DNA from: Limnobaculum zhutongyuii | GTDB taxonomy: Bacteria > Pseudomonadota > Gammaproteobacteria > Enterobacterales > Enterobacteriaceae | DNA: 64,000 bases | Assembly: GCF_004295645.1 (NCBI RefSeq) | Contig: NZ_CP034752.1 | Span: forward strand, 1,922,001 to 1,986,000 | Direction of reading: 5' to 3' | Shown here: in pieces, positions 44,129-53,490 of the stretch | Layout: each line of letters begins with the position of its first letter | How positions within the stretch are numbered: the stretch's first letter is position 1 | Made by a program: the position numbers and the translations under genes | The notes under the pieces: generated by a model | Databases searched by the model: none | The model's input: only the letters and a program-made list of their open reading frames with translations | Told to the model about the DNA's origin: nothing

Positions 44129-44189
44129 ATTGTCTGAGCATTAGCATTGATAGATAACCAACAAAACTAACTAATTACTGGCGTACAAC

Positions 44190-45752
44190 ATGCAAACACA
44201 GAAACCAACAATATTATTATTGACCGCAGAGACGCCATATCGTGACGATCCTACGGCTATTTTTACCCAGTTCTGTAATAATCGCCCGTCCACTTTGCTG
44301 CTTGAATCAGCCGAAGTTGACAGTAAACAAAATTTGAAGAGTCTGTTGGTGATTGACAGCGCACTGCGGATTACGGCTGAAGGCCGCCGGGTTACGTTCC
44401 GGGCACTGACAGAAAATGGTAATGCCCTGCTAGCCTTATTAGACCAGCAGCTCCCAAAAGAGGTGGAAAACCATATCAGTGCAGGACAACGCGAGTTGAT
44501 TTACCCTGAGATTGATGCGGTACAGGATGAAGATACCCGGTTAAAGTCCATCTCAGTTTTTGACTCCTTACGCCAACTACTAGCTCTGGTTAATGTTCCT
44601 CAGGATCAGCGTGAAGCGATGTTTTTGGGCGGCCTGTTTGCCTACGATCTGGTGGCTGGCTTTGAGAACCTCCCGACTCTGGAAAGCGATCGCCGCTGCC
44701 CTGATTTCTGTTTTTATCTGGCAGAAACGTTACTGATTCTCGATCATCAAAACGGTGTTTCGCGCCTTCAGGCCAGTCTGTTTACGCAGGACAATGCTGA
44801 ACAACAGCGTCTGAAATCACGACTGATTGAAATTCAGCAACAGTTACGAGCTCCGGCTTCCCCAGTCACGGCTCCTGCGCTTGATAGTATGCAATTAAAT
44901 TGCGATCGCAGCGATGAAGAGTACGGTGATATTGTCCGTGAACTACAGCAGTCTATTCGTCGCGGTAATATTTTTCAGGTAGTGCCTTCTCGTCGTTTCA
45001 CTTTGCCTTGCCCTTCTCCACTGGCGGCTTATCAGACCCTGAAAGAGAGCAATCCCAGCCCTTATATGTTCTTTATGCAGGATGAGGAGTTCTCCCTGTT
45101 TGGTGCCTCACCAGAGAGTGCTCTGAAATATGAGGCCAACAGTCGACAAATTGAGATCTATCCTATTGCCGGTACTCGCCCACGAGGCCGTCGGCCTGAC
45201 GGTTCGTTGGATAAAGATCTGGATAGTCGCTTTGAACTGGATATGCGTACTGACCACAAGGAGCTGGCGGAGCACATAATGTTAGTTGACTTAGCTCGTA
45301 ACGATCTGGCCCGTATTTGCGAAGCGGGTAGTCGCTATGTGGCCGATTTAACCAAAGTTGACCGTTACTCGTTTGTGATGCATTTGGTTTCCCGGGTGGT
45401 GGGTACATTAAGAAAAGACCTCGATGCCCTGCACGCCTATCAAGCCTGTATGAATATGGGAACCTTAAGCGGTGCACCTAAAGTACGAGCCATGCAGTTA
45501 ATTGCTCAATATGAAGGCGTTCGTCGCGGCAGTTATGGCGGCGCAGTTGGGTATTTGACCGCTCATGGGGATCTGGATACCTGTATCGTTATCCGTTCCG
45601 CCTATGTTGAAGATGGCATTGCAACGATTCAGGCAGGTGCCGGCGTTGTTCTGGACTCCAATCCACAATCAGAAGCGGATGAAACCCGCAATAAAGCCAG
45701 AGCCGTGCTACGTGCCATTGCCAGCGCCCATCAGGTTAAGGAGATTTTTTAA
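44190..45752 (+). CDS. trpE: Anthranilate synthase component I
   Basis: Converts chorismate plus ammonia to anthranilate with TrpG. 520 residues as in E. coli. The feedback site LLLESAE lies near residue 38; catalytic motifs include IFQVVPSRRF, FGASPESALKY, IAGTRPRG, DLARNDLARI and the C-terminal QAGAGVVLDSNPQSEADETRNKA. Its start MQTQKPT is shared in DNA with the start of trpD. It overlaps trpG by one base (TAATG). Confidence 0.98.
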   Translation: MQTQKPTILLLTAETPYRDDPTAIFTQFCNNRPSTLLLESAEVDSKQNLKSLLVIDSALRITAEGRRVTFRALTENGNALLALLDQQLPKEVENHISAGQRELIYPEIDAVQDEDTRLKSISVFDSLRQLLALVNVPQDQREAMFLGGLFAYDLVAGFENLPTLESDRRCPDFCFYLAETLLILDHQNGVSRLQASLFTQDNAEQQRLKSRLIEIQQQLRAPASPVTAPALDSMQLNCDRSDEEYGDIVRELQQSIRRGNIFQVVPSRRFTLPCPSPLAAYQTLKESNPSPYMFFMQDEEFSLFGASPESALKYEANSRQIEIYPIAGTRPRGRRPDGSLDKDLDSRFELDMRTDHKELAEHIMLVDLARNDLARICEAGSRYVADLTKVDRYSFVMHLVSRVVGTLRKDLDALHAYQACMNMGTLSGAPKVRAMQLIAQYEGVRRGSYGGAVGYLTAHGDLDTCIVIRSAYVEDGIATIQAGAGVVLDSNPQSEADETRNKARAVLRAIASAHQVKEIF

Positions 45753-46330
45753 TGGCTGATATCCTATTACTCGACAATATCGACTCCTTTACCTATAACC
45801 TGGTGGATCAACTGCGAGCCAGTGGTCATCAGGTAACGATTTATCGCAACCAAGTGCCTGCCGATATGATTATTCGACATGTTGAACGAATGAATAATCC
45901 GGTACTGATGCTTTCACCGGGGCCAGGTAAACCTTCTGAAGCGGGGTGTATGCCAGAATTACTTTCAGCTCTGCTTGGCAAGTTGCCCATTATTGGCATT
46001 TGTCTGGGACATCAGGCCATCGTTGAAGCTTATGGTGGCGCCGTTGGTCAGGCTGGCGAAATTCTGCATGGGAAATCATCACTGATTACGCATGACGGCA
46101 TGGCAATGTTTGAAGGATTTCCTTCCCCGCTACCCGTTGCCCGTTACCATTCGCTGGTAGGTACAGAGATCCCCTCAGAGCTCACCGTTAATGCACATTT
46201 TAATCAGATGGTCATGGCGGTTCGTCACGATCGACATCGTGTATGTGGTTTTCAGTTCCATCCTGAATCCATTTTAACCACTCAGGGCGCACGCCTGTTA
46301 GATCAAACGCTGGAATGGGCGTTATCCTGA
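45752..46330 (+). CDS. trpG: Anthranilate synthase glutamine amidotransferase (not fused to TrpD)
   Basis: Class I glutamine amidotransferase, 192 residues, supplying ammonia to TrpE. The start ADILLLDNIDSFTYNLVDQLR is typical; the nucleophile elbow is GICLGHQAIVEAYGG with the cysteine, and the His/Glu pair lies in FQFHPESILT. In E. coli it is fused to trpD; here it ends with its own stop and a separate control region follows. Confidence 0.97.
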   Translation: MADILLLDNIDSFTYNLVDQLRASGHQVTIYRNQVPADMIIRHVERMNNPVLMLSPGPGKPSEAGCMPELLSALLGKLPIIGICLGHQAIVEAYGGAVGQAGEILHGKSSLITHDGMAMFEGFPSPLPVARYHSLVGTEIPSELTVNAHFNQMVMAVRHDRHRVCGFQFHPESILTTQGARLLDQTLEWALS

Positions 46331-46435
46331 CATTTTTAACCATATGAAAAATAAATATATTTAATTCATTTTTTCACTAAAAAATTGAGAACACTGAAAG
46401 AATGAAAATATTTTTATTTTTCTATCTTAAATATA

Positions 46436-46470
46436 TTGACAGCGATACATAAAACTAGTTTACTAGTACA
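46436..46470 (+). promoter_or_regulatory. trp promoter/operator 2 (upstream of trpD)
   Basis: TTGACA (46436-46441), 17-bp spacer, TTTACT (46459-46464), with operator AACTAGTTTACTAGTACA over the -10. Structure is the same as promoter 1, and the operator is a slightly better match to the TrpR palindrome. It makes trpDCBA a second TrpR-controlled unit. Confidence 0.92.
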
Positions 46471-46513
46471 CAGATGCAGCAAATAACTAACACAACAACA
46501 CGAAGGTAATATC

Positions 46514-46564
46514 ATGATGACATTAAATATTTTAGCAAATCGTTGGTGGCGACTCCTCCCTTAG
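46514..46564 (+). CDS. trpL: trp leader peptide 2
   Basis: A second 16-residue leader, MMTLNILANRWWRLLP, with the tandem Trp codons at the same place and the same number of codons as leader 1. It has a clearer ribosome site (GAAGGT). The middle of the peptide has diverged, while the codons that matter for stalling are kept, which argues that it functions. Confidence 0.9.
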   Translation: MMTLNILANRWWRLLP

Positions 46565-46638
46565 CGGGCGGTTTACTTGCACTAATTTGTCATCTGATAA
46601 AGCAAATAGCCAAAAGCCCGCAAAATGCGGGCTTTTTT
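46565..46638 (+). terminator. trp attenuator 2
   Basis: Same plan as attenuator 1: AGCGGGCGG as segment 2, then AGCCCGCA-AAA-TGCGGGCT followed by TTTTTT (46615-46638). The intervening CATCTGATAAAGCAAATAGC is nearly identical to the first copy, so the two are paralogous by duplication. Confidence 0.92.
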
Positions 46639-46709
46639 ATGGACGCTTTTCACCAACCGAAAGCATCCTGGCAAAGAAACAAATTTTAATAAAAACGGCG
46701 AACACCAAA

Positions 46710-47726
46710 ATGCAAACACAAGACATGATGCAATCAATTCTTAATAAATTATTCCGTGCCGAATCATTGACTCAGCAGGAAAGCCAAATGCTTTTTAGCA
46801 GCATTGCACATGGAGATTTAGAACCGTCACAACTGGCTGCTGCATTGATTAGTATGAAAGTCCGCGGGGAGACACCGGATGAAATCGCTGGCGCTGCAAA
46901 CGCATTTTTAGCTGACGCCATGCCCTTCCCGCGTCCGGATTACGATTTTGCCGATATCGTTGGTACCGGTGGTGACGGCACTAACAGTATTAATATTTCA
47001 ACCGCCAGCGCGTTCGTTGCCGCAGCGTGCGGTATTAAAATTGCCAAACATGGTAACCGTAGCGTATCCAGCCGTTCAGGCTCTTCTGACCTGCTGGCAG
47101 CAATGGGAATTAAACTGGATTTACCGGCAGATGTTTCTCGTCAGGCGTTAGATGAAGTAGGCGTCTGCTTTTTGTTTGCACCTCAGTATCACGCTGGCTT
47201 TCGCCACGCCATGCCGGTTCGTCAACAGCTAAAAACCCGTACGCTGTTTAACGTACTGGGTCCGTTAATTAATCCGGCCCGCCCGAAAAAAGCCGTGATT
47301 GGCGTTTACAGCCCTGAACTGGTACGCCCTATCGCCGAAGCGCTGAAAGTACTTGGCTACCAGCAAGCTGCTGTGGTTCACGGTGGCGGAATGGATGAAG
47401 TTGCCATTCATGCTCCAACTCAAGTTGCTGAACTGCGTGACGGTGAAATTGTATGTTATCAGTTAACCAATCAGGATTTTGGCCTGAAGCAATATGCGCT
47501 GTCCGACCTTGAAGGCGGGACACCTGAAGAAAATCGTGACATTTTGTCCCGCTTGTTACAAGGTAAAGGTGAAATTGCTCACGCGTCTGCCGTGGCAGCA
47601 AATGTGGCATTATTAATGAGATTATTTGGACAAGAAAATCTGCGTGCCAATGCGCAACAGGCAATGGATGTGATTCATAGTGGTGTCGCCTTCGATAGAG
47701 TGCAGGCACTGGCGGCAAGAGGATAA
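46710..47726 (+). CDS. trpD: Anthranilate phosphoribosyltransferase
   Basis: Joins anthranilate and PRPP. 338 residues from the ATG at 46710. Motifs: DIVGTGGDGTNSINISTASAFVAA (PRPP loop), KHGNRSVSSRSGSSDLL, FAPQYHAGFRHAMPVR and VVHGGGMDEVA. The first codons, ATGCAAACACA, copy the start of trpE; MMQSILNKLF, which aligns with the native TrpD start of relatives, follows. A longer in-frame reading from 46587 runs through the attenuator and is not a real start. Confidence 0.95.
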   Translation: MQTQDMMQSILNKLFRAESLTQQESQMLFSSIAHGDLEPSQLAAALISMKVRGETPDEIAGAANAFLADAMPFPRPDYDFADIVGTGGDGTNSINISTASAFVAAACGIKIAKHGNRSVSSRSGSSDLLAAMGIKLDLPADVSRQALDEVGVCFLFAPQYHAGFRHAMPVRQQLKTRTLFNVLGPLINPARPKKAVIGVYSPELVRPIAEALKVLGYQQAAVVHGGGMDEVAIHAPTQVAELRDGEIVCYQLTNQDFGLKQYALSDLEGGTPEENRDILSRLLQGKGEIAHASAVAANVALLMRLFGQENLRANAQQAMDVIHSGVAFDRVQALAARG

Positions 47727-49091
47727 ATGATGCAAGAAACCGTATTAACGCGCATTGTTCGTGATAAGCAGGTCTGGGTCGCAGAACGTCGTCAAAAACA
47801 GCCGCTGGAAAGCTTTCGCCATAAGGTTATTCCCAGTGAGCGCAACTTCTACCAGGCATTAACCAGTGATAACAGCGTTTTTATTCTGGAATGTAAAAAA
47901 GCATCCCCATCCAAAGGGGTTATTCGTCAGAATTTTGATCCGCGAGCTATTGCTGAAAGTTACCGTAATTTTGCCTCGGTCATCTCCGTATTGACGGATG
48001 AGAAATACTTTCAAGGCAACTTTGATTATTTAACGCTGGTAAGCAATCAGGTTCATCAACCGGTGTTATGCAAAGATTTTATTATTGATGAATATCAGAT
48101 TTATCTGGCCCGCTTCTATCATGCGGATGCCGTTCTGCTGATGCTTTCGGTCCTGGATGATGAGCAATATGTCGAACTGGCTGCCGTTGCTCATTCACTC
48201 AATATGGGTGTGTTGACAGAAGCCAGCAATGAAAGTGAGTTGCAACGAGCCATTGAGCTACAGGCCCGTGTGGTGGGTATCAACAATCGGGATTTACGCG
48301 ATCTCTCTATCGATCTGAATCGTACCCGTACTATGGCACCACAGCTGCCGGAGTCCACCATTGTTATCAGTGAATCCGGTATTCATAACTATCAGCAAGT
48401 GCGTGAACTCAGTCAGTACGCGAATGGCTTTCTTATCGGTAGCGCACTGATGTCAGAAGAGAATCTGGACCTGGCTATACGCCGCGTTCTTTTTGGTGCC
48501 AACAAAGTATGTGGATTAACCCGGCCAGAAGATGCTGCAGCCGCTTATCATGCCGGTGCCGTATACGGAGGGTTAATTTTTGTTGGTAAATCGCCTCGCT
48601 ATATTGATTTAGTTCAGGCTCAAAAAGTTGCAGCGGCAGCTCCATTAAAATGGGTTGGCGTCTTCAGTAATGCTAAGGCCGATACCATTTGTCTGGCGGT
48701 AGATCGCCTTAATCTCTCAGTCGTTCAACTGCACGGTAGTGAAAATAGCGACTATATTCATGAGTTACGTTCACTCTTACCGGCAAGTTGCCTTATTTGG
48801 AAAGCACAATCGGTTGATGGTCAACTGCCCGAACTCAATGACTCTCTGGTTGATTGTTATCTGTTGGATAACGGTGCTGGTGGTACCGGACAGGCTTTCG
48901 ACTGGCAAGTTTTACAGGGCCAGAAACTGGATAATGTGATGGTAGCCGGAGGATTAAACCCGGGTAATACCGCAGCAGCAGCCGAGCTTGGCTGTCAGGG
49001 GTTGGATTTTAATTCCGGTGTGGAAAGCCAGCCAGGCCATAAAGACATTACCAAAATCAACGCGGTATTTAGCATACTACGCAACTATTAA
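47727..49091 (+). CDS. trpC: Bifunctional indole-glycerol-phosphate synthase / PRA isomerase
   Basis: Fused TrpC-TrpF, 454 residues (E. coli 452 or 453). The N-terminal barrel has FILECKKASPSKGVIR, VLCKDFIIDEYQIY, VGINNRDLRDLSIDLN and VISESGI; the C-terminal barrel starts near residue 255 with NKVCGLTRPEDAAAAYHAGA and has VQLHGSE and VAGGLNPGN. It starts two bases after the trpD stop. Confidence 0.97.
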   Translation: MMQETVLTRIVRDKQVWVAERRQKQPLESFRHKVIPSERNFYQALTSDNSVFILECKKASPSKGVIRQNFDPRAIAESYRNFASVISVLTDEKYFQGNFDYLTLVSNQVHQPVLCKDFIIDEYQIYLARFYHADAVLLMLSVLDDEQYVELAAVAHSLNMGVLTEASNESELQRAIELQARVVGINNRDLRDLSIDLNRTRTMAPQLPESTIVISESGIHNYQQVRELSQYANGFLIGSALMSEENLDLAIRRVLFGANKVCGLTRPEDAAAAYHAGAVYGGLIFVGKSPRYIDLVQAQKVAAAAPLKWVGVFSNAKADTICLAVDRLNLSVVQLHGSENSDYIHELRSLLPASCLIWKAQSVDGQLPELNDSLVDCYLLDNGAGGTGQAFDWQVLQGQKLDNVMVAGGLNPGNTAAAAELGCQGLDFNSGVESQPGHKDITKINAVFSILRNY

Positions 49092-49124
49092 TAATGACAA
49101 AAGTGGAAGACTAAGGGATATAAC

Positions 49125-50315
49125 ATGACATTACTTAACCCCTATTTCGGCGAGTTTGGCGGGATGTATGTACCTCAAATCCTGATGCCCGCACTACAGC
49201 AACTGGAAGAGGCTTTCGTCAGTGCTCAGCGGGACCCGGCATTTCATGCTGAATTTCAGGACTTACTGAGAAACTATGCTGGTCGCCCAACGCCATTAAC
49301 CTTATGCCGTAATCTGACGGTGGGAAGCAAAACCAAACTGTATCTGAAACGCGAAGATTTGCTGCACGGCGGTGCCCATAAAACCAATCAGGTATTGGGT
49401 CAGGCGCTGTTAGCAAAACGCATGGGTAAAACTGAAATCATCGCCGAAACCGGCGCTGGTCAACACGGGGTTGCCGCGGCATTAGCCAGTGCCTTACTGG
49501 GTTTAAAATGTCGGGTTTATATGGGCGCTAAAGACGTTGAGCGTCAGTCGCCAAACGTTTTCAGAATGCGTTTAATGGGAGCAGAGGTTATTCCTGTGCA
49601 CAGCGGCTCTTCCACCCTGAAAGATGCCTGTAATGAGGCACTGCGTGACTGGTCTGGTAATTATGATACCGCACACTATCTGCTGGGTACTGCGGCGGGC
49701 CCTCATCCATTCCCAACCATCGTACGTGAGTTCCAACGAATGATTGGTGAAGAAACCAAAGAACAAATGAAAGAGCGTGAAGATTGCCTGCCGGATGCGG
49801 TTATCGCCTGTATTGGCGGCGGTTCTAACGCTATCGGTATGTTTGCCGATTTCATCGAGGAGTCCAGCGTCCGGCTGATTGGTGTTGAACCTGCAGGATT
49901 AGGTATTGAATCTGGTCAGCACGGTGCACCATTAAAACACGGTCGCGTTGGTATCTACTTTGGTATGAAATCACCAATGATGCAAACCAGTGAAGGACAG
50001 ATTGAAGAGTCCTACTCTATTTCTGCCGGTCTCGATTTCCCTTCTGTTGGGCCACAACATGCTCACCTGAACAGCATTGGTCGTGCAGAATACGTTTCAA
50101 TTACAGATGATGAAGCGCTGGAAGCCTTTAAACAGCTATCCCGCCATGAGGGAATTATCCCTGCGCTGGAATCTTCTCATGCCCTGGCTTACGCCCTAAA
50201 AATGATTGCCGCAGAGCCGGAAAAAGAACAAATTCTGGTGGTCAATCTGTCTGGTCGTGGTGATAAAGACATTTTTACAGTTCATGATATTTTAAAAGCG
50301 CGGGGAGAAATCTGA
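49125..50315 (+). CDS. trpB: Tryptophan synthase beta chain
   Basis: PLP enzyme joining indole and serine, 396 residues (E. coli 397). PLP lysine in LLHGGAHKTNQVLG; phosphate site IGGGSNAIGMFADF; E and catalytic region AETGAGQHGVAAAL; PEKEQILVVNLSGRGDKDI at the end. It overlaps trpA by one base (TGATG). Confidence 0.98.
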   Translation: MTLLNPYFGEFGGMYVPQILMPALQQLEEAFVSAQRDPAFHAEFQDLLRNYAGRPTPLTLCRNLTVGSKTKLYLKREDLLHGGAHKTNQVLGQALLAKRMGKTEIIAETGAGQHGVAAALASALLGLKCRVYMGAKDVERQSPNVFRMRLMGAEVIPVHSGSSTLKDACNEALRDWSGNYDTAHYLLGTAAGPHPFPTIVREFQRMIGEETKEQMKEREDCLPDAVIACIGGGSNAIGMFADFIEESSVRLIGVEPAGLGIESGQHGAPLKHGRVGIYFGMKSPMMQTSEGQIEESYSISAGLDFPSVGPQHAHLNSIGRAEYVSITDDEALEAFKQLSRHEGIIPALESSHALAYALKMIAAEPEKEQILVVNLSGRGDKDIFTVHDILKARGEI

Positions 50316-51121
50316 TGGATCGTTATCAACAACTATTTGAACGTCTGGCTGCTGGCAACCAGGGCGCTTTTGTTCCTTTTGTTACTCTGGGAGATCCAAA
50401 TCCGGAGCTGTCGCTGGAAATTATTGATACCCTCGTTGCCGCAGGCGCTGATGCTCTGGAGCTGGGTATTCCGTTCTCCGATCCGCTGGCTGATGGTCCA
50501 ACCATTCAAAGTGCTACCTTACGTGCTTTTACTTCAGGAGTGACACCGTCACTTTGCTTTGAGTTATTAGGCAAGATCCGGGCAAAACACCCTGATATTC
50601 CGATTGGCTTGCTGATGTATGCTAACCTGGTGTTTAGTCGCGGTATTGATGAGTTTTATGCACAATGTGCAAAAGTTGGTGTAGATTCCGTACTGGTGGC
50701 GGATGTTCCACTGGAAGAATCACAGCCTTATCGTCTGGCGGCACAGCGTCATAATATCGCACCAATCTTTATCTGCCCGCCTAATGCCAGCGACGAGCTA
50801 TTACGCCAAATTGCTACCCATGGCCGTGGTTATACCTACCTGCTCTCCCGTGCTGGTGTCACCGGTGCAGAAAACAAAGCACATCTGCCACTGGAGCATC
50901 TGGTCGCCAAACTGAAAGAGTACAACGCAGCACCATCTATTCAGGGCTTTGGCATCTCAGAACCTTCACAGGTAAAAGCCGCACTCACCAGTGGAGCGGC
51001 AGGAGCCATATCTGGTTCAGCCATTGTGAAGATTATCGAACAAAGCCACCAGCAACCGAAAATTATGCTGGAGAAACTGGCGGAGTTTGTTAAGGGAATG
51101 AAGGCCGCGACGAAACGTTAA
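50315..51121 (+). CDS. trpA: Tryptophan synthase alpha chain
   Basis: Cleaves indole-glycerol phosphate to indole, which is channelled to TrpB. 268 residues as in E. coli. Catalytic Glu in ALELGIPFSDPLADGP, Asp in VLVADVPLEES, the loop SRAGVTGAEN and GFGISEPSQV. Last gene of the trp cluster. Confidence 0.98.
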   Translation: MDRYQQLFERLAAGNQGAFVPFVTLGDPNPELSLEIIDTLVAAGADALELGIPFSDPLADGPTIQSATLRAFTSGVTPSLCFELLGKIRAKHPDIPIGLLMYANLVFSRGIDEFYAQCAKVGVDSVLVADVPLEESQPYRLAAQRHNIAPIFICPPNASDELLRQIATHGRGYTYLLSRAGVTGAENKAHLPLEHLVAKLKEYNAAPSIQGFGISEPSQVKAALTSGAAGAISGSAIVKIIEQSHQQPKIMLEKLAEFVKGMKAATKR

Positions 51122-51139
51122 TTAATATGCTGTATCTTA

Positions 51140-51171
51140 TAACAGGCCCGCTTATTTAGCGGGCCTGTTTC
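51140..51171. terminator. trp operon terminator
   Basis: AACAGGCCCGC-TTATTTA-GCGGGCCTGTT forms a perfect stem between trpA and the converging phoR. Confidence 0.85.
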
Positions 51172-51197
51172 GTTATTTAGGGATCCCACAAAAATAT

Positions 51198-52487
51198 TTA
51201 TTTCTCCACCACCAACCTTCCCGGCAACACAAACCTGAACTCACTGCCAACCCCCAACTGACTTTCGATACTCAACAGGGAATCATGGTGATTCAGCACA
51301 TGCTTAACTATCGCCAGCCCCAAACCGCTACCGCCGGTCTGGCTGGAGCGCGATGGATCAACACGATAAAACCGCTCTGTCAGATGAGCTATGTGTTGTT
51401 GTTCAATGCCCGGACCATTATCTTTCACGCTAAACTGAGCACCACGAGGCGTTAATACCCAGCTAACATAAATGTCCGTTCCCGATGGTGTATGATTGAT
51501 AGCGTTATACACCAGATTGGACATTGCGCTGTAAAGTTGTTCCTGATTACCTAACACCTGCAATTTAGCATCAACATCAAAATGAAGCTGATGTTCGCCG
51601 TTACTTAAAATATTGGCTTCACGCGCAAGACTATCCAACAGAACCGGTACGTTAATCTTTTCATTTAATGCATAACGAGGTGCTGCCTCAATGCGCGATA
51701 ACGTCAGCAATTGATTCACCAGACTGCTCATGCGCTCAGTTTGGCCTTTCATGCTGGTTAATGCCTTATGACGTATCTCAGGCCGGGTATCATCATCCCC
51801 CAGCATTTCAATATAGCCTTGTAACACGGTAAGCGGGGTTTTTAGCTCATGGCTCACGTTGGTAAAGAATTTACGGCGAACTTCTTCTAATTGCCGGATT
51901 TGAGAGACATCCCGGGCAGAAATCAACATATGCCCCTCATCATAAGGCATCACCCTAAACTCAATATAACTCCCCTTATTGAACTGTAGAGTTAACGGCT
52001 CATGAAATTGCTTACGTTTAATAAACTCGGCAAATTGCGGATAGCGAATCAGATTAAGAATGTGCTGACCATTATCTTCCGGCCAGCGAAATCCCAACAT
52101 TTGTTGCGCCAGTTTATTACACCAAAAGATATGTCCGCTTTCGGTACTCAACACTACGGCATCAGGTAGCGATTCGGCACCGCTACGAAAGCGTTTAATT
52201 AGTGAAGCCAACTCGCGTCGACGTTGGCGATTACGATGCTGCATTTGATACAGGCCGTAGAATAACGGTTCCCAACTTCCCCGACCGGGTGGAGGCATGA
52301 TGCTGCGATCCAGCCATAACCAGTGAGACAGCTTTAACAGATTATAAAAATGCCACAGTAAGGCACAGAGTGCAGAAATCAGCAGTAATAGCGTCAGATG
52401 ACCAATAAAAATGCTTAACAGCAATGCCGGAAGGCAAAACAGCAATAGCTCAATGACAATTCTCTTCCACGACAGGCGTTCTAGCAC
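51198..52487 (-). CDS. phoR: Phosphate regulon sensor kinase PhoR
   Basis: Membrane histidine kinase that senses phosphate status through the Pst transporter and PhoU. 429 residues (E. coli 431). Two short N-terminal membrane helices (about 10-50), a charged linker, PAS domain (VVLSTESGHIFWCNKLAQQMLGF), phospho-accepting His in FFTNVSHELKTPLTVLQGY, then the ATPase boxes NLVYNAINHTP, VKDNGPGIE and GGSGLGLAIVKHVLN. Downstream of phoB with a 23-bp gap. Confidence 0.97.
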   Translation of the reverse strand: MLERLSWKRIVIELLLFCLPALLLSIFIGHLTLLLLISALCALLWHFYNLLKLSHWLWLDRSIMPPPGRGSWEPLFYGLYQMQHRNRQRRRELASLIKRFRSGAESLPDAVVLSTESGHIFWCNKLAQQMLGFRWPEDNGQHILNLIRYPQFAEFIKRKQFHEPLTLQFNKGSYIEFRVMPYDEGHMLISARDVSQIRQLEEVRRKFFTNVSHELKTPLTVLQGYIEMLGDDDTRPEIRHKALTSMKGQTERMSSLVNQLLTLSRIEAAPRYALNEKINVPVLLDSLAREANILSNGEHQLHFDVDAKLQVLGNQEQLYSAMSNLVYNAINHTPSGTDIYVSWVLTPRGAQFSVKDNGPGIEQQHIAHLTERFYRVDPSRSSQTGGSGLGLAIVKHVLNHHDSLLSIESQLGVGSEFRFVLPGRLVVEK

Positions 52488-52510
52488 AGGCGAGTCCCTA
52501 ACCAGTTAAC

Positions 52511-53200
52511 TTAAAAGCGAGTTGAAAAGCGATAACCAGAACCGCGTACGGTTTGCAGCATCTTGTCATAACCGCTGTCCTCCAGCGTTTTACGCAAGCG
52601 ACGAATAAATACGTCAACGGTTCGGTCTTCAACATACACATTGGTTCCCCATACCTGATTAAGCAATTGCTCGCGGCTATAGACCCGTTCAGGATGGCTC
52701 ATAAAGAAATGCAGCAGTTTATATTCTGTGGGGCCCATATCCAGCGGCTTATCGTCCGCCATAACCCGGTGAGATGATGGGTCTAAGGTTAAGCCATCAA
52801 AGACCAAAGCTTCATGTTCAGTCATGGGTGACGTTCGGCGCATCACGGCTTTAATACGCGCCAGAAGTTCTTTAGGAGAAAAAGGCTTGGTTACATAGTC
52901 ATCTGCCCCGGACTCCAGCCCTTGCACCCGATCCTCCTCTTCTCCGCGGGCGGTTAACATGACTACCGGAATCGCCTTCATCAGTGGATCGCGTTTCAGA
53001 AATTTAATCAGTTGAATGCCTGAACCCCCAGGTAACATCCAATCCAATAAGATCAGATCGGGGAAAGGCTCAATCAATAAAGATTGCGCAGCGGTAAAAT
53101 CCGCGGCTTCAATGGCCTGATAGCCATTTTGTTCAAGAACAAGAGAAATCATTTCCCGTATCGGTGCTTCATCCTCAACCACCAGTATGCGTTTTATCAT
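52511..53200 (-). CDS. phoB: Phosphate regulon response regulator PhoB
   Basis: OmpR-type regulator, 229 residues as in E. coli. Receiver with acidic pair ILVVEDEAP, phospho-accepting Asp in PDLILLDWMLPG (near 54) and Lys in DYVTKPFSPKEL; winged-helix DNA-binding C-terminus with YKLLHFFMSHPERVYSREQLLNQVWG and VRGSGYRF. A Pho box lies upstream, so it is probably self-induced. Confidence 0.98.
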   Translation of the reverse strand: MIKRILVVEDEAPIREMISLVLEQNGYQAIEAADFTAAQSLLIEPFPDLILLDWMLPGGSGIQLIKFLKRDPLMKAIPVVMLTARGEEEDRVQGLESGADDYVTKPFSPKELLARIKAVMRRTSPMTEHEALVFDGLTLDPSSHRVMADDKPLDMGPTEYKLLHFFMSHPERVYSREQLLNQVWGTNVYVEDRTVDVFIRRLRKTLEDSGYDKMLQTVRGSGYRFSTRF

Positions 53201-53346
53201 GCGGGCTCTGCTCTTTGTTGTTTTTTCTCAACACAATGCGAGTTGAATGATTATATACCCTAATAATTTGAGTTGCAGAAAAGCCAATAACATCGTTAAT
53301 ACATCTGCAACCTAAAGTATGCTGACTTATAGTGCCTTGGCATTAT

Positions 53347-53364
53347 GCTACAGATATATGACAC
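53347..53364 (-). promoter_or_regulatory. Pho box upstream of phoB
   Basis: On the minus strand GTGTCATATATCTGTAGC fits the PhoB box (7-base CTGTCAT-like repeat, 4 A/T bases, second CTGTNAY-like repeat). It is about 147 bp upstream of phoB and about 127 bp upstream of the divergent sbcD start. The remaining bases from 53201 to 53490 hold both promoters and no gene. Confidence 0.65.
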
Positions 53365-53490
53365 TTTTATTACGTTAACAACGTATTCTGTTAATTGAGA
53401 CACGACTAAGGTAGTGCTGGTCATCTCTGCTGCGTATAATCCCCAATAACCATAGCGCACCACATGGCTATTTTTTGACAGAGAGGATTC

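Noticed and set aside
46587..46709. Long N-terminal extension of TrpD
   Set aside because: The frame runs through the attenuator hairpin and lacks conservation; the start at 46710 matches the duplicated trpE start.
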